NCBI RefSeq assembly: GCF_045062745.1
Contig: NZ_JBJGED010000047.1
Coordinates: 1 to 47,575, forward strand
Direction: 5' to 3'
From: Paenibacillus_AA sp045062745
GTDB lineage: Bacteria; Bacillota; Bacilli; Paenibacillales; NBRC-103111
DNA length: 47,575 nucleotides
In this document: positions 47,361 to 47,575 of the stretch, in pieces
Position numbering within the stretch: the stretch's first letter is position 1
How the letters are laid out: each line of letters opens with the position of its first letter
The notes under the pieces: generated by a model
What the model was told of the DNA's origin: nothing
The model's database searches: none
What the model saw: the letters and a program-made list of their open reading frames with translations, nothing else
Made by a program: the position numbers and the translations under genes

Positions 47361-47432
47361 CTGGGGATCTAGGATTCGAACCTAGGAATGACGGAGTCAA
47401 AGTCCGTTGCCTTACCGCTTGGCTAATCCCCA
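47361..47432 (-). tRNA. tRNA-Gln(TTG)
   Basis: Acceptor TGGGGAT/ATCCCCA, anticodon loop TTTTGAC-like with TTG (GGACTTTGACTCC), T loop TTCGAAT. CCA not encoded. Confidence 0.88.
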
Positions 47433-47499
47433 TCGGATTGGAAGCTTGCTGCTGTAGTATCTCCGATTTCGACCCGATTCATGAGGCTTGTAGAAAAAA

Positions 47500-47575
<76 letters not shown>

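Overview
The window reads as a chromosomal segment of a spore-forming, moderately GC-rich Firmicute of the Paenibacillus/Cohnella type. The markers are the cdaA-cdaR-glmM-glmS block with a glmS ribozyme, sigW-rsiW with ECF-type promoters, an SLH-anchored giant wall protein, a T-box leader, a YtrA-type GntR regulator with its ABC transporter, an OpuC osmolyte transporter, and tRNA genes in arrays. The genus is inferred from gene content and style; no rRNA is present.

Layout. 1-4.0 kb: end of an AI-2E family permease, then small accessory genes (SRPBCC, GyrI-like, VOC, two DinB, a methyltransferase) and fabZ, whose best start is CTG. 4.1-9.7 kb: one 1851-residue surface protein made of repeat domains with three C-terminal SLH domains. 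9.7-13.2 kb: an intergenic palindrome array, ytrA-like regulator plus ABC transporter, a NagD-like phosphatase and a DUF1801 gene that shares an operator-promoter module with the SRPBCC gene 12.6 kb away. 13.2-23.5 kb: an archaeal-type asd under a lysine-specifying T-box, an iron alcohol dehydrogenase with an MFS exporter, a NarL-type two-component pair, a DUF3995-like membrane protein behind an RBS-masking hairpin, and an MFS pump plus oxidoreductase divergent from a LysR regulator. 23.5-27.0 kb: vanY-vanZ-small ORF-vanR-vanS, a glycopeptide-resistance-like operon without the ligase core. 27.1-30.6 kb: opuCABCD. 30.8-32.9 kb: FAD oxidoreductase plus a SigJ-type sigma factor. 33.2-39.6 kb: c-di-AMP synthase, its regulator and the glucosamine phosphate pathway. 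39.7-45.1 kb: rsiW, sigW, a DMT exporter and ppc. 45.2-47.6 kb: eight tRNA genes in two minus-strand arrays separated by an oxalate decarboxylase-like gene on the plus strand.

Functional themes. Several units bear on the cell envelope: GlmM and GlmS feed UDP-GlcNAc synthesis, CdaA/CdaR make and control c-di-AMP, SigW/RsiW is the envelope stress switch, VanY trims peptidoglycan stem peptides, and the SLH protein decorates the wall. OpuC also fits with c-di-AMP osmoregulation.

Most unusual signals: two intergenic arrays of short palindromes with unrelated sequences but the same 52-53 bp period; a lysine T-box on asd; a shared operator over the -35 element of two unlinked genes; an ATG-TAA start-stop ORF on a hairpin that masks a downstream RBS; a consensus SigW-type promoter inside the sigW-rsiW operon; and an oxalate decarboxylase with an altered lid. 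All calls come from reading the sequence; no database search was run.
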